From Chitinophagales bacterium (GTDB lineage: Bacteria > Bacteroidota > Bacteroidia > Chitinophagales > Chitinophagaceae), in the NCBI GenBank assembly GCA_013298665.1, contig JAAFIK010000033.1:1-52067 (forward strand): a stretch of DNA of 52,067 nucleotides, read 5' to 3'. The position numbers and the translations under genes are program-made. The notes under the pieces are model-generated. The model saw nothing but the letters and a program-made list of their open reading frames with translations, was not told the origin of the DNA and did not search any database. Shown one piece after another: positions 34,963-43,170 of this stretch (its first letter is position 1; each line of letters begins with the position of its first letter).

Positions 34963-37575
34963 CTACATGGCGGTTAAGCTTTCTTCAATAACCCTTATTT
35001 TGGCTTCGGCATCATTCTTTTTCTGTTGTTCCAGGGCAATGACATCGGGTTTGGCATTTTGCACAAATCGTTCGTTACCCAATTTTTTGTCGATGCTGAG
35101 CAGGAATCCCCGCAGGTGTACGAGCTCTTTTTCAAGCGCTTCCCGCTGCGCACCGGTATCGATGGGCTGATCCGATTCAATGTAAAACTTATCCTTACCC
35201 AATACCAGACTGATACTGCCGGGTACAGCCGTTGTGGTAAAAGAGATGTTTTGTGCATTCACCTGTTTACCCAGCAACATCAGTATTCGGGTATACGCAT
35301 TGCTGTCGGATGCCTGTATGTGCAGGTTGATCGTTGTTTTAGGTTTGAGCTGGTTTTTGTTGCGGGTATCGCGCAGTGCGGTAATGGTAGCCTTGAGCAG
35401 GTCGCCTTCTGCCAGCATTGCGGGGTCAGGCACCTGTGATGCTTCCAACTGCAGCTCACAGAGGTCTGTTGTTCGCACTTGCAGCAGGTGATAAATTTCT
35501 TCTGTGATAAAAGGCATGTATGGGTGCAGTAACTGCAGCAGTTCGGTGAAATAACCGATGGTTTGGTTGTAAACAGCAGCAGGGACAGGTTGTTCAAAAC
35601 CGGGTTTAATCCATTCGAGGTACCAACTGCAGAAATCATCCCAGATCAGTGAGTACATCGTTTTGAGTGCTTCGCTGAGCCGGAACTGCTGCATCAGGCC
35701 TTCCACTTCTGTTTTTACCTCTTGCAGGCGATTTTGCATCCAGCCGGTAGCAAAACTGTCGCTTTCGGCAGGCGCCTGTTCGCTGGTACGGCTCTCCCAC
35801 ATTTTAACCAGCTTCATCGCGTTCCAGAGTTTGTTGGCAAAATTGCGTCCCTGTTCGAGGCTGCTTTCGTCAAACAAGAGGTCGTTGCCCGCCGGAGAGC
35901 TGATCATGATACCAAACCGCACAGCATCGGCCCCGTACTGGTCAATCAGTGCCAGCAGGTCGGGGCTATTGCCAAGACTCTTGCTCATTTTGCGGCCCTG
36001 TTTGTCGCGTACAATACCGGTAAAATATACCTGGCGGAAGGGGATCTGCTTCATATATTCCTCACCCGCAATGATCATACGGGCCACCCAGAAAAAGATG
36101 ATTTCGGGCGCTGTGACCAGGGTTGTGGTGGGGTAATAATATTGGATATCGGGGTTACCGGGATTGCTCAATCCTTTAAAGACTTCAAATGGCCATAACC
36201 AACTGCTGAACCAGGTATCGAGGCAATCCTCATCCTGTGTCAGTGTACCCGGCGTTTTACCATATTGCCCGGCATAAGCCGTGGCAGCGGTTTCGGCTGT
36301 GGCAGCCACTACATAATTACCATCGGCGTCGTACCAGGCCGGAATACGGTGTCCCCACCAGAGTTGCCGGCTGATGCACCAGTCTTTCACATTCTCCATC
36401 CAGTGGCGGTAAAGATTTTTGAATTTGGCCGGTATAAAGGCCACTTCATCCGTCATTACGGCATTAAGCGCAGGTTCACTGATGGCTTTCATTTTTACCC
36501 ACCACTGCAGGCTCATGCGTGGCTCCACCACGGTATTGGTGCGCTCGCTGTACCCTACTTCACTGGTATAGTCTTCCGTTTTAAGCAAAAAGCCTTTTTC
36601 CTGCAGTTCTGCAACAATCTTTTTCCTGGCGGCAAAGCGCTCCTCGCCCACATAGATTTGTGCCGCTTCATTGAGTGTGCCATCGTCATTAAAGATGTTG
36701 ATGGTGTCTAATCCGTGCTTCACACCCAATTGGAAATCGTTCATGTCGTGCAGGGGTGTTACTTTGAGTGCACCTGTACCAAAGTCCATGGTTACATAAG
36801 CATCGGTAATGATGGGTATGCGCCGGTTGATCAGCGGTACGTAAGCAAATTTGCCGTGGAGGTGTTTATAACGTTCATCACCGGGGTTTACACAAATGGC
36901 AGTATCGCCCATGATGGTTTCGGGGCGTACGGTGGCGATGACGATTTTTTCTGTTGAATCTGCTATGGCATATTGCAGGTAATACAGTTGCTGCTGTGTT
37001 TCGCGACGGATTACTTCTTCGTCGCTGAGCGCAGTTTTGGCCTTAACATCCCAGTTGATCATCCGGTCTCCGCGATAGATGTATCCTTTTTTATAGAGGT
37101 CGATAAAGACGTTGATTACGGCGTCGTAATAGGCTTTGTCCATGGTAAAACTGGTACGGTTCCAGTCGAGCCGGCAGCCCATTTTCCTGAGCTGGTCGAG
37201 GATGATGCCGCCGTATTTGTCTTTCCATTCCCAGGCATATTCCAGGAAGGCTTCCCGGCTCAGGCTGCTCTTGGTGATTTCTTTTTCGCGAAGCATCTGC
37301 ACCACTTTGGCTTCGGTAGCAATACTGGCATGATCGGTACCCGGTACCCAGCAGGTATTAAAGCCCTGCATGGCAGCGCGGCGGATCAGTACATCCTGTA
37401 TGGTATTGTTGAGGCAATGCCCCATGTGGAGCACACCGGTAACATTGGGCGGTGGGATGACCACGGTGTAAGCCGGTCGATGATCGGGTTTACTGGAAAA
37501 ATAGCCTTTACCGATCCAATACTGGTACCATTTTTCTTCTGCCTGCTGGTGTTCAAAGTTTTTACTCAGTTCCAT
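34963..37575 (-). CDS. valS: Valyl-tRNA synthetase
   Basis: A complete 870-residue class I synthetase that charges tRNA-Val. The HIGH motif appears as PPPNVTGVLHMGH, the KMSKS motif as GRKMSKSLGN, and the editing (CP1) domain lies between them. The C-terminal part ends in a coiled-coil of about 65 residues rich in Glu, Lys and Arg, as in ValS proteins. Length and order are normal. A -7 element TAAATTTG (minus strand) lies 38 bp before the start and a 42-bp tandem repeat begins just upstream of it. Confidence 0.97.
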   Translation of the reverse strand: MELSKNFEHQQAEEKWYQYWIGKGYFSSKPDHRPAYTVVIPPPNVTGVLHMGHCLNNTIQDVLIRRAAMQGFNTCWVPGTDHASIATEAKVVQMLREKEITKSSLSREAFLEYAWEWKDKYGGIILDQLRKMGCRLDWNRTSFTMDKAYYDAVINVFIDLYKKGYIYRGDRMINWDVKAKTALSDEEVIRRETQQQLYYLQYAIADSTEKIVIATVRPETIMGDTAICVNPGDERYKHLHGKFAYVPLINRRIPIITDAYVTMDFGTGALKVTPLHDMNDFQLGVKHGLDTINIFNDDGTLNEAAQIYVGEERFAARKKIVAELQEKGFLLKTEDYTSEVGYSERTNTVVEPRMSLQWWVKMKAISEPALNAVMTDEVAFIPAKFKNLYRHWMENVKDWCISRQLWWGHRIPAWYDADGNYVVAATAETAATAYAGQYGKTPGTLTQDEDCLDTWFSSWLWPFEVFKGLSNPGNPDIQYYYPTTTLVTAPEIIFFWVARMIIAGEEYMKQIPFRQVYFTGIVRDKQGRKMSKSLGNSPDLLALIDQYGADAVRFGIMISSPAGNDLLFDESSLEQGRNFANKLWNAMKLVKMWESRTSEQAPAESDSFATGWMQNRLQEVKTEVEGLMQQFRLSEALKTMYSLIWDDFCSWYLEWIKPGFEQPVPAAVYNQTIGYFTELLQLLHPYMPFITEEIYHLLQVRTTDLCELQLEASQVPDPAMLAEGDLLKATITALRDTRNKNQLKPKTTINLHIQASDSNAYTRILMLLGKQVNAQNISFTTTAVPGSISLVLGKDKFYIESDQPIDTGAQREALEKELVHLRGFLLSIDKKLGNERFVQNAKPDVIALEQQKKNDAEAKIRVIEESLTAM

Positions 37576-37613
37576 ATTTGATTGTTTATCCTGCTGCCGT
37601 CGTTTTCGGGATG

Positions 37614-37621
37614 CAAATTTA
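37614..37621 (-). promoter_or_regulatory. Candidate -7 element of valS
   Basis: On the minus strand TAAATTTG matches TAnnTTTG, 38 bp before the valS start codon. No TTG at the expected -33 position; the repeat array begins about 37 bp further upstream. Confidence 0.5.
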
Positions 37622-37657
37622 CCTTGTTTTGGTCATATTATGCCCGGTTCTCACCGT

Positions 37658-37884
37658 GATATCTGTGTCTGCAACTGCGGTATATATCTGACGCAGCGAT
37701 ATCCGTATTCGCAACAGCGACATATACACATGACGCAGTGAGATCTGTATCTGCAACAGCGATATATACACATGGCGCAGCGATATCCGTATCCGCAACA
37801 GCGACATATACACATGGCGCAGTGAGATCTGTATCCGCAACAGCGATATATACACATGACGCAGTGAGATCTGTATCTGCAACT
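37658..37884. repeat. 42-bp tandem repeat, about 5.5 copies
   Basis: Units begin at 37658 (40 bp, more diverged), 37698, 37740, 37782, 37824 and 37866 (partial). Each starts with GATATC or GAGATC, continues with TGTATCTGCAAC or a close variant, and ends CACATGACGCAG or CACATGGCGCAG. The two unit starts alternate over most of the array. Because 42 is divisible by three, several reading frames stay open on both strands, but the products are simple repeats and are not called as genes. The array fills the divergent gap between valS and the gene at 38026. Confidence 0.95.
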
Positions 37885-37979
37885 GTCCGCCGCCACAACA
37901 AAAACAGGTTGGGATTGCAACAGGCGCATGATCATGTTATGATGGGAGTAAAAATTGGATAAGGAATGATAATAAAACC

Positions 37980-38010
37980 TTGCATAAGTGCTGCAGAACG
38001 AGTAGATTTG
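37980..38010 (+). promoter_or_regulatory. Complete Bacteroidota-type promoter
   Basis: TTG at 37980-37982, exactly 20 bp, then TAGATTTG at 38003-38010. This is the best full match to TTG-N17-23-TAnnTTTG in the window. The start codon at 38026 is 15 bp downstream, so the untranslated leader would be very short. Confidence 0.72.
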
Positions 38011-38025
38011 CTCAAATATTTAGTT

Positions 38026-38526
38026 ATGCGCCATTGCTTATTCCTTTTTTCCCTCATTCTTCTGGGTTCGGGTATCACGAGCGCACAGACGGTAGCCGAC
38101 CTGCAGGAAAATACGCCCTATAAGAACAATGGTCTTGAGTATGGTTATTACATCAGCAACGAAAGGGTAAAGGAAGTAAAGGGTGAGGCTTTTGAACGCT
38201 ATGAAGTGGTGTTGTATGTGAATAACAACAGTGGCTGTATCAAACTGATTCCTTTCAGCAACCGGGTAGTGGGTGCGGAGGACGAAACCCTGGTGGCTGA
38301 TTTTACGGTTAAAAATGCTACGGGTAAGCGGCTGACGTCTAAGAGTGGCAAAATATATGCGCGCCCATGGTTTACACAGGTGAAATTAGACAATGGAACA
38401 AAAGTAAATGCGCAGGTGGGCTATGCTGTCCGGAACGGAGAAAGCATCAGCAATAAAATCATCGTGATTGTTCCGCAGGGGGAGCGTCCAAAAATCAATT
38501 GCAGGATGCTTTTTCTGCCTGAATAA
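38026..38526 (+). CDS. Hypothetical secreted protein
   Basis: A 166-residue protein with a signal peptide (cleavage after ITSAQ, near residue 21) and about 145 further residues rich in beta-forming sequence. No family is recognised. Motif-like parts are GLEYGYYISNERV and a central CIKLIPFSNRVVG. ATG 38026 is chosen over one at 37966, which would lie upstream of the predicted transcription start and add a non-signal-like N-terminus. The nuclease gene starts 2 bp after its stop, so both probably share the promoter at 37980-38010. Confidence 0.75.
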   Translation: MRHCLFLFSLILLGSGITSAQTVADLQENTPYKNNGLEYGYYISNERVKEVKGEAFERYEVVLYVNNNSGCIKLIPFSNRVVGAEDETLVADFTVKNATGKRLTSKSGKIYARPWFTQVKLDNGTKVNAQVGYAVRNGESISNKIIVIVPQGERPKINCRMLFLPE

Positions 38527-38528
38527 AT

Positions 38529-39875
38529 ATGCAGTACGCCATTGTAGATATTGAAACAACGGGGGGGTATGCCTCTTCACATGGTATTACGGAGATCGCC
38601 GTCTTTATACATGATGGTACGCGGGTAACACGGCATTTTGAAACCCTGATTAATCCTGGTCAACTGATTCCCCGTTATATTACGGCTTTGACGGGTATTG
38701 ACAATGACATGGTGGCATCTGCACCTGCTTTTTCGGATATTGCCCCCATGCTGGATGAGTTGCTGCGCGACTGCATCTTCGTTGCGCACAATGTTAATTT
38801 TGATTTCTCTTTTGTCAGGCATCATTTTAAGGCCTGTGGTATCGACATGACCAATAAGAAACTCTGCACGGTGAGGCTGGGCAGAAAGGTATTTCCGGGA
38901 TTGGCCTCTTACAGCCTGGGCAACCTTTGCCGGTCGATTGGCATACCGGTTGAAAACCGGCACCGCGCGGGTGGGGATGCCAGCGCTACGGTAAGTTTGT
39001 TTGAGCGTTTGCTGGCCAATGGTGCGGAGCCGCATATCGAACAGATGCTGAAACGTACATCGGGTGAGCAATGGCTGCCATTGCACCTGCTCAAAGACGA
39101 TGTGGAGCGGTTGCCCGAAGCACCGGGGGTATATTATTTTCACGATGCCAAACAGAAAGTGGTCTATGTGGGGAAGGCGGTAAACCTGAAAAAAAGGGTA
39201 AGCAGCCATTTTACTACCAATGATGCTGCGCGTAAGCGGCAAAACCTGCTGCGCAATGTACATAAAATCACCTTCGCGCCCTGTGCTACTGAACTCCAGG
39301 CCATTGTACTGGAGAGTGCAGAAATCAGGCGGCTCTGGCCAAAGTACAATGTAAGCCAGAAACAGCCACAACAAAAATATGGCTTGTACCAGTTTGAAGA
39401 CGGCAGGGGATACCTGCGGCTGGCGATCGACAAAAAGAAAAAAAATCTGCAGCCCCTGTACAGTTTTAACCTGCTGCACGAAGGGGAAGTAATGCTGCGG
39501 CGTATGGCAGAGGAATTCGCCTTACACGAAAAATTATGTTTTATCAATAAAGGCTCTTTTTCAACAGATGATATGGAATTTGCCGACCCGCCGCAGGTAC
39601 ACAATGGCAAGGTCAGGACTGCACTGGCAGCGCTGGCAGAAAAGCTGCCCACTTTTGCGGTTGTTGATACGGGTTTACAACCCAATGAATGTCTATGCCT
39701 GCTGGTGGAGCGGGGTAGTTTCTGGGGAATGGGGTATATACCGGATGACTTTCCGCTGACGACCTGCACGGCACTTAAAGCCTTGCTTCAGCCCTATACG
39801 GATAATGATACAATCCGGAACAGCATTTATACTTTTGTGGAGGCTTACCCGGAGAAGCGTGTGGTGTTGAAGTAG
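38529..39875 (+). CDS. DnaQ-type exonuclease fused to UvrC-like GIY-YIG nuclease
   Basis: A 448-residue two-domain nuclease. Residues 1-165 form a DEDDh 3'-5' exonuclease: Exo I DIETTG, Exo II HNVNFDFSFV, Exo III HRAGGDAS. After a linker, residues 195-280 are a GIY-YIG domain in the UvrC/Cho form (APGVYYF, VVYVGKAVNLKKRV, and the metal-binding glutamate in LESAEIRRLWPKYN). The remaining 170 residues have no named domain; the UvrC RNase-H-like and helix-hairpin-helix parts are absent. The protein could incise damaged DNA on one side and trim it, as Cho-like repair enzymes do, but this is inference. It is co-transcribed with the small secreted protein. Confidence 0.92.
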   Translation: MQYAIVDIETTGGYASSHGITEIAVFIHDGTRVTRHFETLINPGQLIPRYITALTGIDNDMVASAPAFSDIAPMLDELLRDCIFVAHNVNFDFSFVRHHFKACGIDMTNKKLCTVRLGRKVFPGLASYSLGNLCRSIGIPVENRHRAGGDASATVSLFERLLANGAEPHIEQMLKRTSGEQWLPLHLLKDDVERLPEAPGVYYFHDAKQKVVYVGKAVNLKKRVSSHFTTNDAARKRQNLLRNVHKITFAPCATELQAIVLESAEIRRLWPKYNVSQKQPQQKYGLYQFEDGRGYLRLAIDKKKKNLQPLYSFNLLHEGEVMLRRMAEEFALHEKLCFINKGSFSTDDMEFADPPQVHNGKVRTALAALAEKLPTFAVVDTGLQPNECLCLLVERGSFWGMGYIPDDFPLTTCTALKALLQPYTDNDTIRNSIYTFVEAYPEKRVVLK

Positions 39876-40254
39876 TGATATAAAGATTTGAGCAGTGCGA
39901 TTTGAGGTGCAGGATATGAGATACGGGAGATGATAAACAGCAGAGGTACTGCACAGTCAGGCATGCTGTAAAACGCTCATCTCAAAAAATATTTGTTGCA
40001 ATATGCGAAAAAATGGAAAACTTTTGTTTATATTTGAAATGGATATATTTACCTTGTGTATAATTAAAAGATACCGGTCCGCATAACAGCAACAGCGTAA
40101 AGATCGACCAGGACACCAGGCTTAACCAGGCAAAAATATCTGTCCCTTGTTTTCCTTCCAGCTTAATTGTTGTGAAACATCATTGTTTCAGGTATTATGT
40201 ATGCTGTAGCATATGGCGCAAGCACATTAACATCATCTGCAAAACAAACACACG
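39876..40254. other. Spacer before the peptide-maturation cluster
   Basis: Between 39876 and about 39940 the sequence is made of degenerate purine-rich words such as GATTTGAG and GATATGAG. A candidate -7 element follows at 40029-40036. The last 200 bp would be untranslated leader for the VKOR-DsbA gene. No gene is seen. Confidence 0.55.
40029..40036 (+). promoter_or_regulatory. Candidate -7 element of the peptide cluster
   Basis: TATATTTG is an exact TAnnTTTG match. It is 218 bp before the ATG at 40255, so the leader would be long. The nearest TTG is 30 bp upstream, too far for a usual -33. Confidence 0.45.
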
Positions 40255-41874
40255 ATGCTCAACCAGTATGAACCAAACGTAAAAGCTACCATTACTTTTC
40301 TCCGGTTGCTCAACCAGCGTGTCAACAGTGCAACGGTAAACGAGGGTTTACAAAACCATCCGGAATGGCCGAGTCTGCTGTGCATCAGCGACAACCTTAA
40401 CCACTGGCATATCCCGAATGGTGCCGGTCGTACTGATCCTGCAAGGATTGACGAATTGCCAACGCCTTTTATTGCCAATACAACCGACCGCGGAGCCCCG
40501 GTAGCGGTGGTCAGCCGGATAACGGATACCATGGTGGAAGTTTATCAAAAGAATTTTAATAAACCTACCCTGCAAAACAAGGCAGAGTTTATTAAAAACT
40601 GGAACGGGGTTTACCTGATTGCAGAGCCTAACGAACATTCCGGTGAACCCGATTTTGAGGCAAACAAACGAAAGGCATTCTTCCACACCCTTATACCCGT
40701 GGCTGCACTCACAGCCCTGCTGCTGTTTTCTTTCCTGCTGGTATGGCGGGTAGCAGGTACTGCAGAATTGATGGGATTGTCTGCAGCAGGTATCTATATT
40801 CAATACGTTGTTATGCTTGCAGGGGTATTTGTCTCAACGCTTCTGCTCTGGTATGAAATGGATAAAAACAACCCGATGCTGAAAAAAGTGTGTACGGGTA
40901 TTGCCCGGGGCAATTGCAGTGCGATCCTTACGGGTAAACAGGCACAGGTGTTTAAGGGGTTAAGCTGGAGTGAGGTTGGCTTTTTCTATTTTGCAGGCGG
41001 GTTACTGGTGTTGTTGTTTGCGGGTATGGCTGTGCCGCAGGTGGCAGCTACTGTGGCCATACTCAACCTGCTGGCCCTGCCGTATACCCTTTTCTCGGTG
41101 TATTACCAATGGCGGGTGGCCAGGCAATGGTGTGTTCTTTGCCTTGCCGTTCAGGCACTGTTGCTCGTGGGTGGTATTAACGTAATCCTGGGTGGTTTTC
41201 TGTCTTCTTTTCCGGCATTTTCCATAACTGCGGCTGCGAATATTATTTTGCTGTATGCGCTGCCGGTACTGGCCTGGTATGCACTAAAGCCTTTTATCCT
41301 GCGGGCGCAGGAAGCTAAAAATACCAGGCGCCAATACCTGCGCATCAAGTTCAATACAGAGATTTATGAAGCCCTGCTGAAAAAGCAAAAACAGGTAACC
41401 GTACCTGTTGAGGGTATCGGTATCGAAATCGGCAACCCTGATGCTGCCAACACCCTCATTAAGGTATGCAATACGTATTGTGGCCCATGCAGTAAGGCAC
41501 ATCCCAAAATTGAAAGGCTGCTCGAAGAAAACCCTGACCTCAAGGTCAAAATCATCTTTACTTCCGGCCCCCCTGAGTTTGACCCTGCGGTTAAGCCCAG
41601 TGTACACCTCCTGGCATTGGCCGAACAGGGTGATCCTGTCCGGTTGCAGCAGGCACTGGATGATTGGTACCTGGCTGAAACCAAAGACTATGACCGTTTT
41701 GCGGCAAAGTATCCTATGAATGGTGAATTGCTGCAACAGGCGCATAAGCTTGATGCGATGAACGACTGGTGCAATGAAATGGCGATTGCGAGTACACCTA
41801 CCATTTTCATCAATGGTTATCAGCTTCCCGATGCTTACAACATTGAGGATATACAATATTTTTTGCTGGAATAG
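40255..41874 (+). CDS. Degenerate C39-VKOR-DsbA fusion (thiol oxidase)
   Basis: A 539-residue membrane protein with three parts. Residues 1-130 resemble a C39 peptidase domain, but the nucleophilic cysteine motif is absent, so it should bind rather than cut a leader. Residues about 140-345 are a vitamin K epoxide reductase-like membrane domain with the loop cysteines C213 and C221 and the quinone-site pair C293/C296 in WCVLC. Residues about 375-539 are a DsbA-like thioredoxin domain with CGPC at 409-412 and the cis-proline in ASTPTIFI. Together these would pass electrons from peptide thiols to quinone and form disulfides in the periplasm. The adjacent eight-cysteine peptide is the obvious client. 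Confidence 0.9.
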   Translation: MLNQYEPNVKATITFLRLLNQRVNSATVNEGLQNHPEWPSLLCISDNLNHWHIPNGAGRTDPARIDELPTPFIANTTDRGAPVAVVSRITDTMVEVYQKNFNKPTLQNKAEFIKNWNGVYLIAEPNEHSGEPDFEANKRKAFFHTLIPVAALTALLLFSFLLVWRVAGTAELMGLSAAGIYIQYVVMLAGVFVSTLLLWYEMDKNNPMLKKVCTGIARGNCSAILTGKQAQVFKGLSWSEVGFFYFAGGLLVLLFAGMAVPQVAATVAILNLLALPYTLFSVYYQWRVARQWCVLCLAVQALLLVGGINVILGGFLSSFPAFSITAAANIILLYALPVLAWYALKPFILRAQEAKNTRRQYLRIKFNTEIYEALLKKQKQVTVPVEGIGIEIGNPDAANTLIKVCNTYCGPCSKAHPKIERLLEENPDLKVKIIFTSGPPEFDPAVKPSVHLLALAEQGDPVRLQQALDDWYLAETKDYDRFAAKYPMNGELLQQAHKLDAMNDWCNEMAIASTPTIFINGYQLPDAYNIEDIQYFLLE

Positions 41875-41929
41875 TCAGGTTATATTCCGGTGAACTTTTT
41901 TCTTTTGGCATAGTACCCCGAAAGAAAAG

Positions 41930-41968
41930 CCCGGCGGTACGAAATGGTGCTGCAGCGCCATTGCCGGG
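41930..41968 (+). other. Structured leader before the peptide gene
   Basis: An outer 6-bp stem CCCGGC/GCCGGG (41930-41935 and 41963-41968) encloses an 8-bp hairpin (41943-41950 and 41955-41962) with a TGCA loop. No T-run follows. It lies 64 bp before the precursor start and may stabilise or process the transcript. Confidence 0.45.
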
Positions 41969-42031
41969 GGCCAGTGCCTGTGATGCTTTAAGCTAAGGCA
42001 AACCATTTTATTAACATTAAAATTTTGAAAA

Positions 42032-42217
42032 ATGCAAACACAAAAAATGAGTCTTGCCGGTATCCAGGGAAAACTGAGCAGGGCGGAAATGAAAAGTATT
42101 ATGGCAGGCAGCGGTTGCTACAAATGCTGCTGGACCGGTACTTCCAATTGCAGCGTAGGGGTGTCCTGCTCCGCCAGTTGCACTTGTGTATCCGGTGCTA
42201 CATTAACCAGTTGTTGA
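42032..42217 (+). CDS. Cys-rich secreted peptide precursor with double-glycine-like leader
   Basis: A 61-residue precursor. Residues 1-26 form a leader with the Bacteroidota pattern LSRAEMKSIMAG; A25-G26 or G26-S27 is a double-glycine-like cleavage site for a C39 peptidase. The remaining core of about 35 residues holds eight cysteines (29, 32, 33, 40, 46, 50, 52, 61) and twelve Ser/Thr, almost no charge. An even cysteine number fits disulfides made by the VKOR-DsbA fusion upstream; the many Ser/Thr/Cys also offer glycosylation sites for the enzyme encoded downstream. A terminator follows 17 bp after the stop. Activity (bacteriocin, signal or other) is not known. Confidence 0.85.
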   Translation: MQTQKMSLAGIQGKLSRAEMKSIMAGSGCYKCCWTGTSNCSVGVSCSASCTCVSGATLTSC

Positions 42218-42234
42218 TCGGATAACTGTTGTTG

Positions 42235-42275
42235 AACGGTTGGCGTATGCTGAAAGGGATACGTCAACCGTTTTT
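42235..42275 (+). terminator. Attenuating terminator after the peptide gene
   Basis: A 13-bp stem (42235-42247 with 42260-42272) containing one G-T pair, a 12-nt loop, then a run of T. It sits between the precursor and the glycosyltransferase gene and would leave the downstream genes to read-through, as is common for abundant peptide precursors. Confidence 0.85.
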
Positions 42276-42327
42276 ATCATACATGGTTCCGCACAATCAA
42301 GTTCCTCACGCTATTTGACCGCCATCA

Positions 42328-43167
42328 ATGGAAAAACTTAAAAGTATTGGCATCATCACCTGCTGGTACGGGAGGTATCCCTGGTACCTGCCTTATTTTA
42401 TACAATCCTGCGTATATAATCCGGCAGTTGATTTTATCCTCATCACGGATAACCAGGAAGTAATTCCGGATAAGCCGGATAATGTAAAAATCGTACACCG
42501 TACCCTGGATGACATCAGGCAATCGGCCGCTGAAAAATTGGGTTTTCCGGTAAATATTGATTATCCTTACAAACTCTGTGATTTTAAGCCTGCGTATGGT
42601 TTTTTGTTTCCGGAGGTTGTAAAAGGGTACGATTTCTGGGGACATGGCGATATTGATGTGGTGTATGGTAATATCCGTAATTTTATGACGGAAGAACTGT
42701 TGTCTGCTTATGATGTCATCAGCAGCAGGCATGATTATATTACGGGTACATTCTGCCTGTTCAGGAACACACCCGATATGAACCGGTTGTTTATGCAAAG
42801 TCGTGATTACCGGGAAGTGTTCAGTCATGCGGAGCACTATTGCTTTGATGAGTGCAATTTTCTTTTCAGTGCACTCCAGGAGGGCGCGTCGGTTTTTGAT
42901 TATCCAGACCATATCCAGAGTATGACCTGGGTGGTGAAGCAGGCGGAAAAGGAAGGTAAGCTGAAAGCCTTTTTTGACTTTATCATTGTGGAAGGTGTAC
43001 CGGGGAATATTACCTGGGAAAAGGGCAAAATCATCTATAAAAATAAATATGAGGCCATGTTCTATCATTTGATCACCTTTAAAACGGAGTGTAAACGGAA
43101 AAAGATATTTCATCCCATGCCTGATACATTGCATTTTACCCCAACAACAATCCTGGCAAAAAAATAA
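42328..43167 (+). CDS. DUF6625-like glycosyltransferase candidate
   Basis: A 279-residue cytoplasmic protein resembling the DUF6625 family, which has a GT-A-like fold. The N-terminus reads IGIITCWYGRYPWYLPYF, a nucleotide-sugar-binding type start; the centre has YDFWGHGDIDVVYGNIR, where D108-x-D110 is a DxD-type metal/nucleotide-sugar motif. No membrane segment is seen. Because it lies between a Ser/Thr/Cys-rich peptide precursor and its exporter, the likely acceptor is that peptide, as in glycocin loci; the sugar and acceptor residue are unknown. Capsule or lipid glycosylation is the alternative. The exporter gene begins 3 bp after its stop. Confidence 0.78.
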   Translation: MEKLKSIGIITCWYGRYPWYLPYFIQSCVYNPAVDFILITDNQEVIPDKPDNVKIVHRTLDDIRQSAAEKLGFPVNIDYPYKLCDFKPAYGFLFPEVVKGYDFWGHGDIDVVYGNIRNFMTEELLSAYDVISSRHDYITGTFCLFRNTPDMNRLFMQSRDYREVFSHAEHYCFDECNFLFSALQEGASVFDYPDHIQSMTWVVKQAEKEGKLKAFFDFIIVEGVPGNITWEKGKIIYKNKYEAMFYHLITFKTECKRKKIFHPMPDTLHFTPTTILAKK

Positions 43168-43170
43168 GCA

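Noticed and set aside
37658..37884. CRISPR array
   Set aside because: The 42-bp units are directly adjacent with no unique spacers, and no cas genes are near.
37619..37962. Four open frames of 74-94 codons across the 42-bp repeat, on both strands
   Set aside because: They are open only because the period is a multiple of three; products are pure repeats without start context.
38577..39479. 300-codon minus-strand frame
   Set aside because: Antisense to the DnaQ/GIY-YIG fusion; no protein-like features.
42032..42217. Lanthipeptide or sactipeptide precursor
   Set aside because: The Cys/Ser/Thr-rich core would fit, but no LanB, LanC, LanM or radical-SAM gene is in the cluster.
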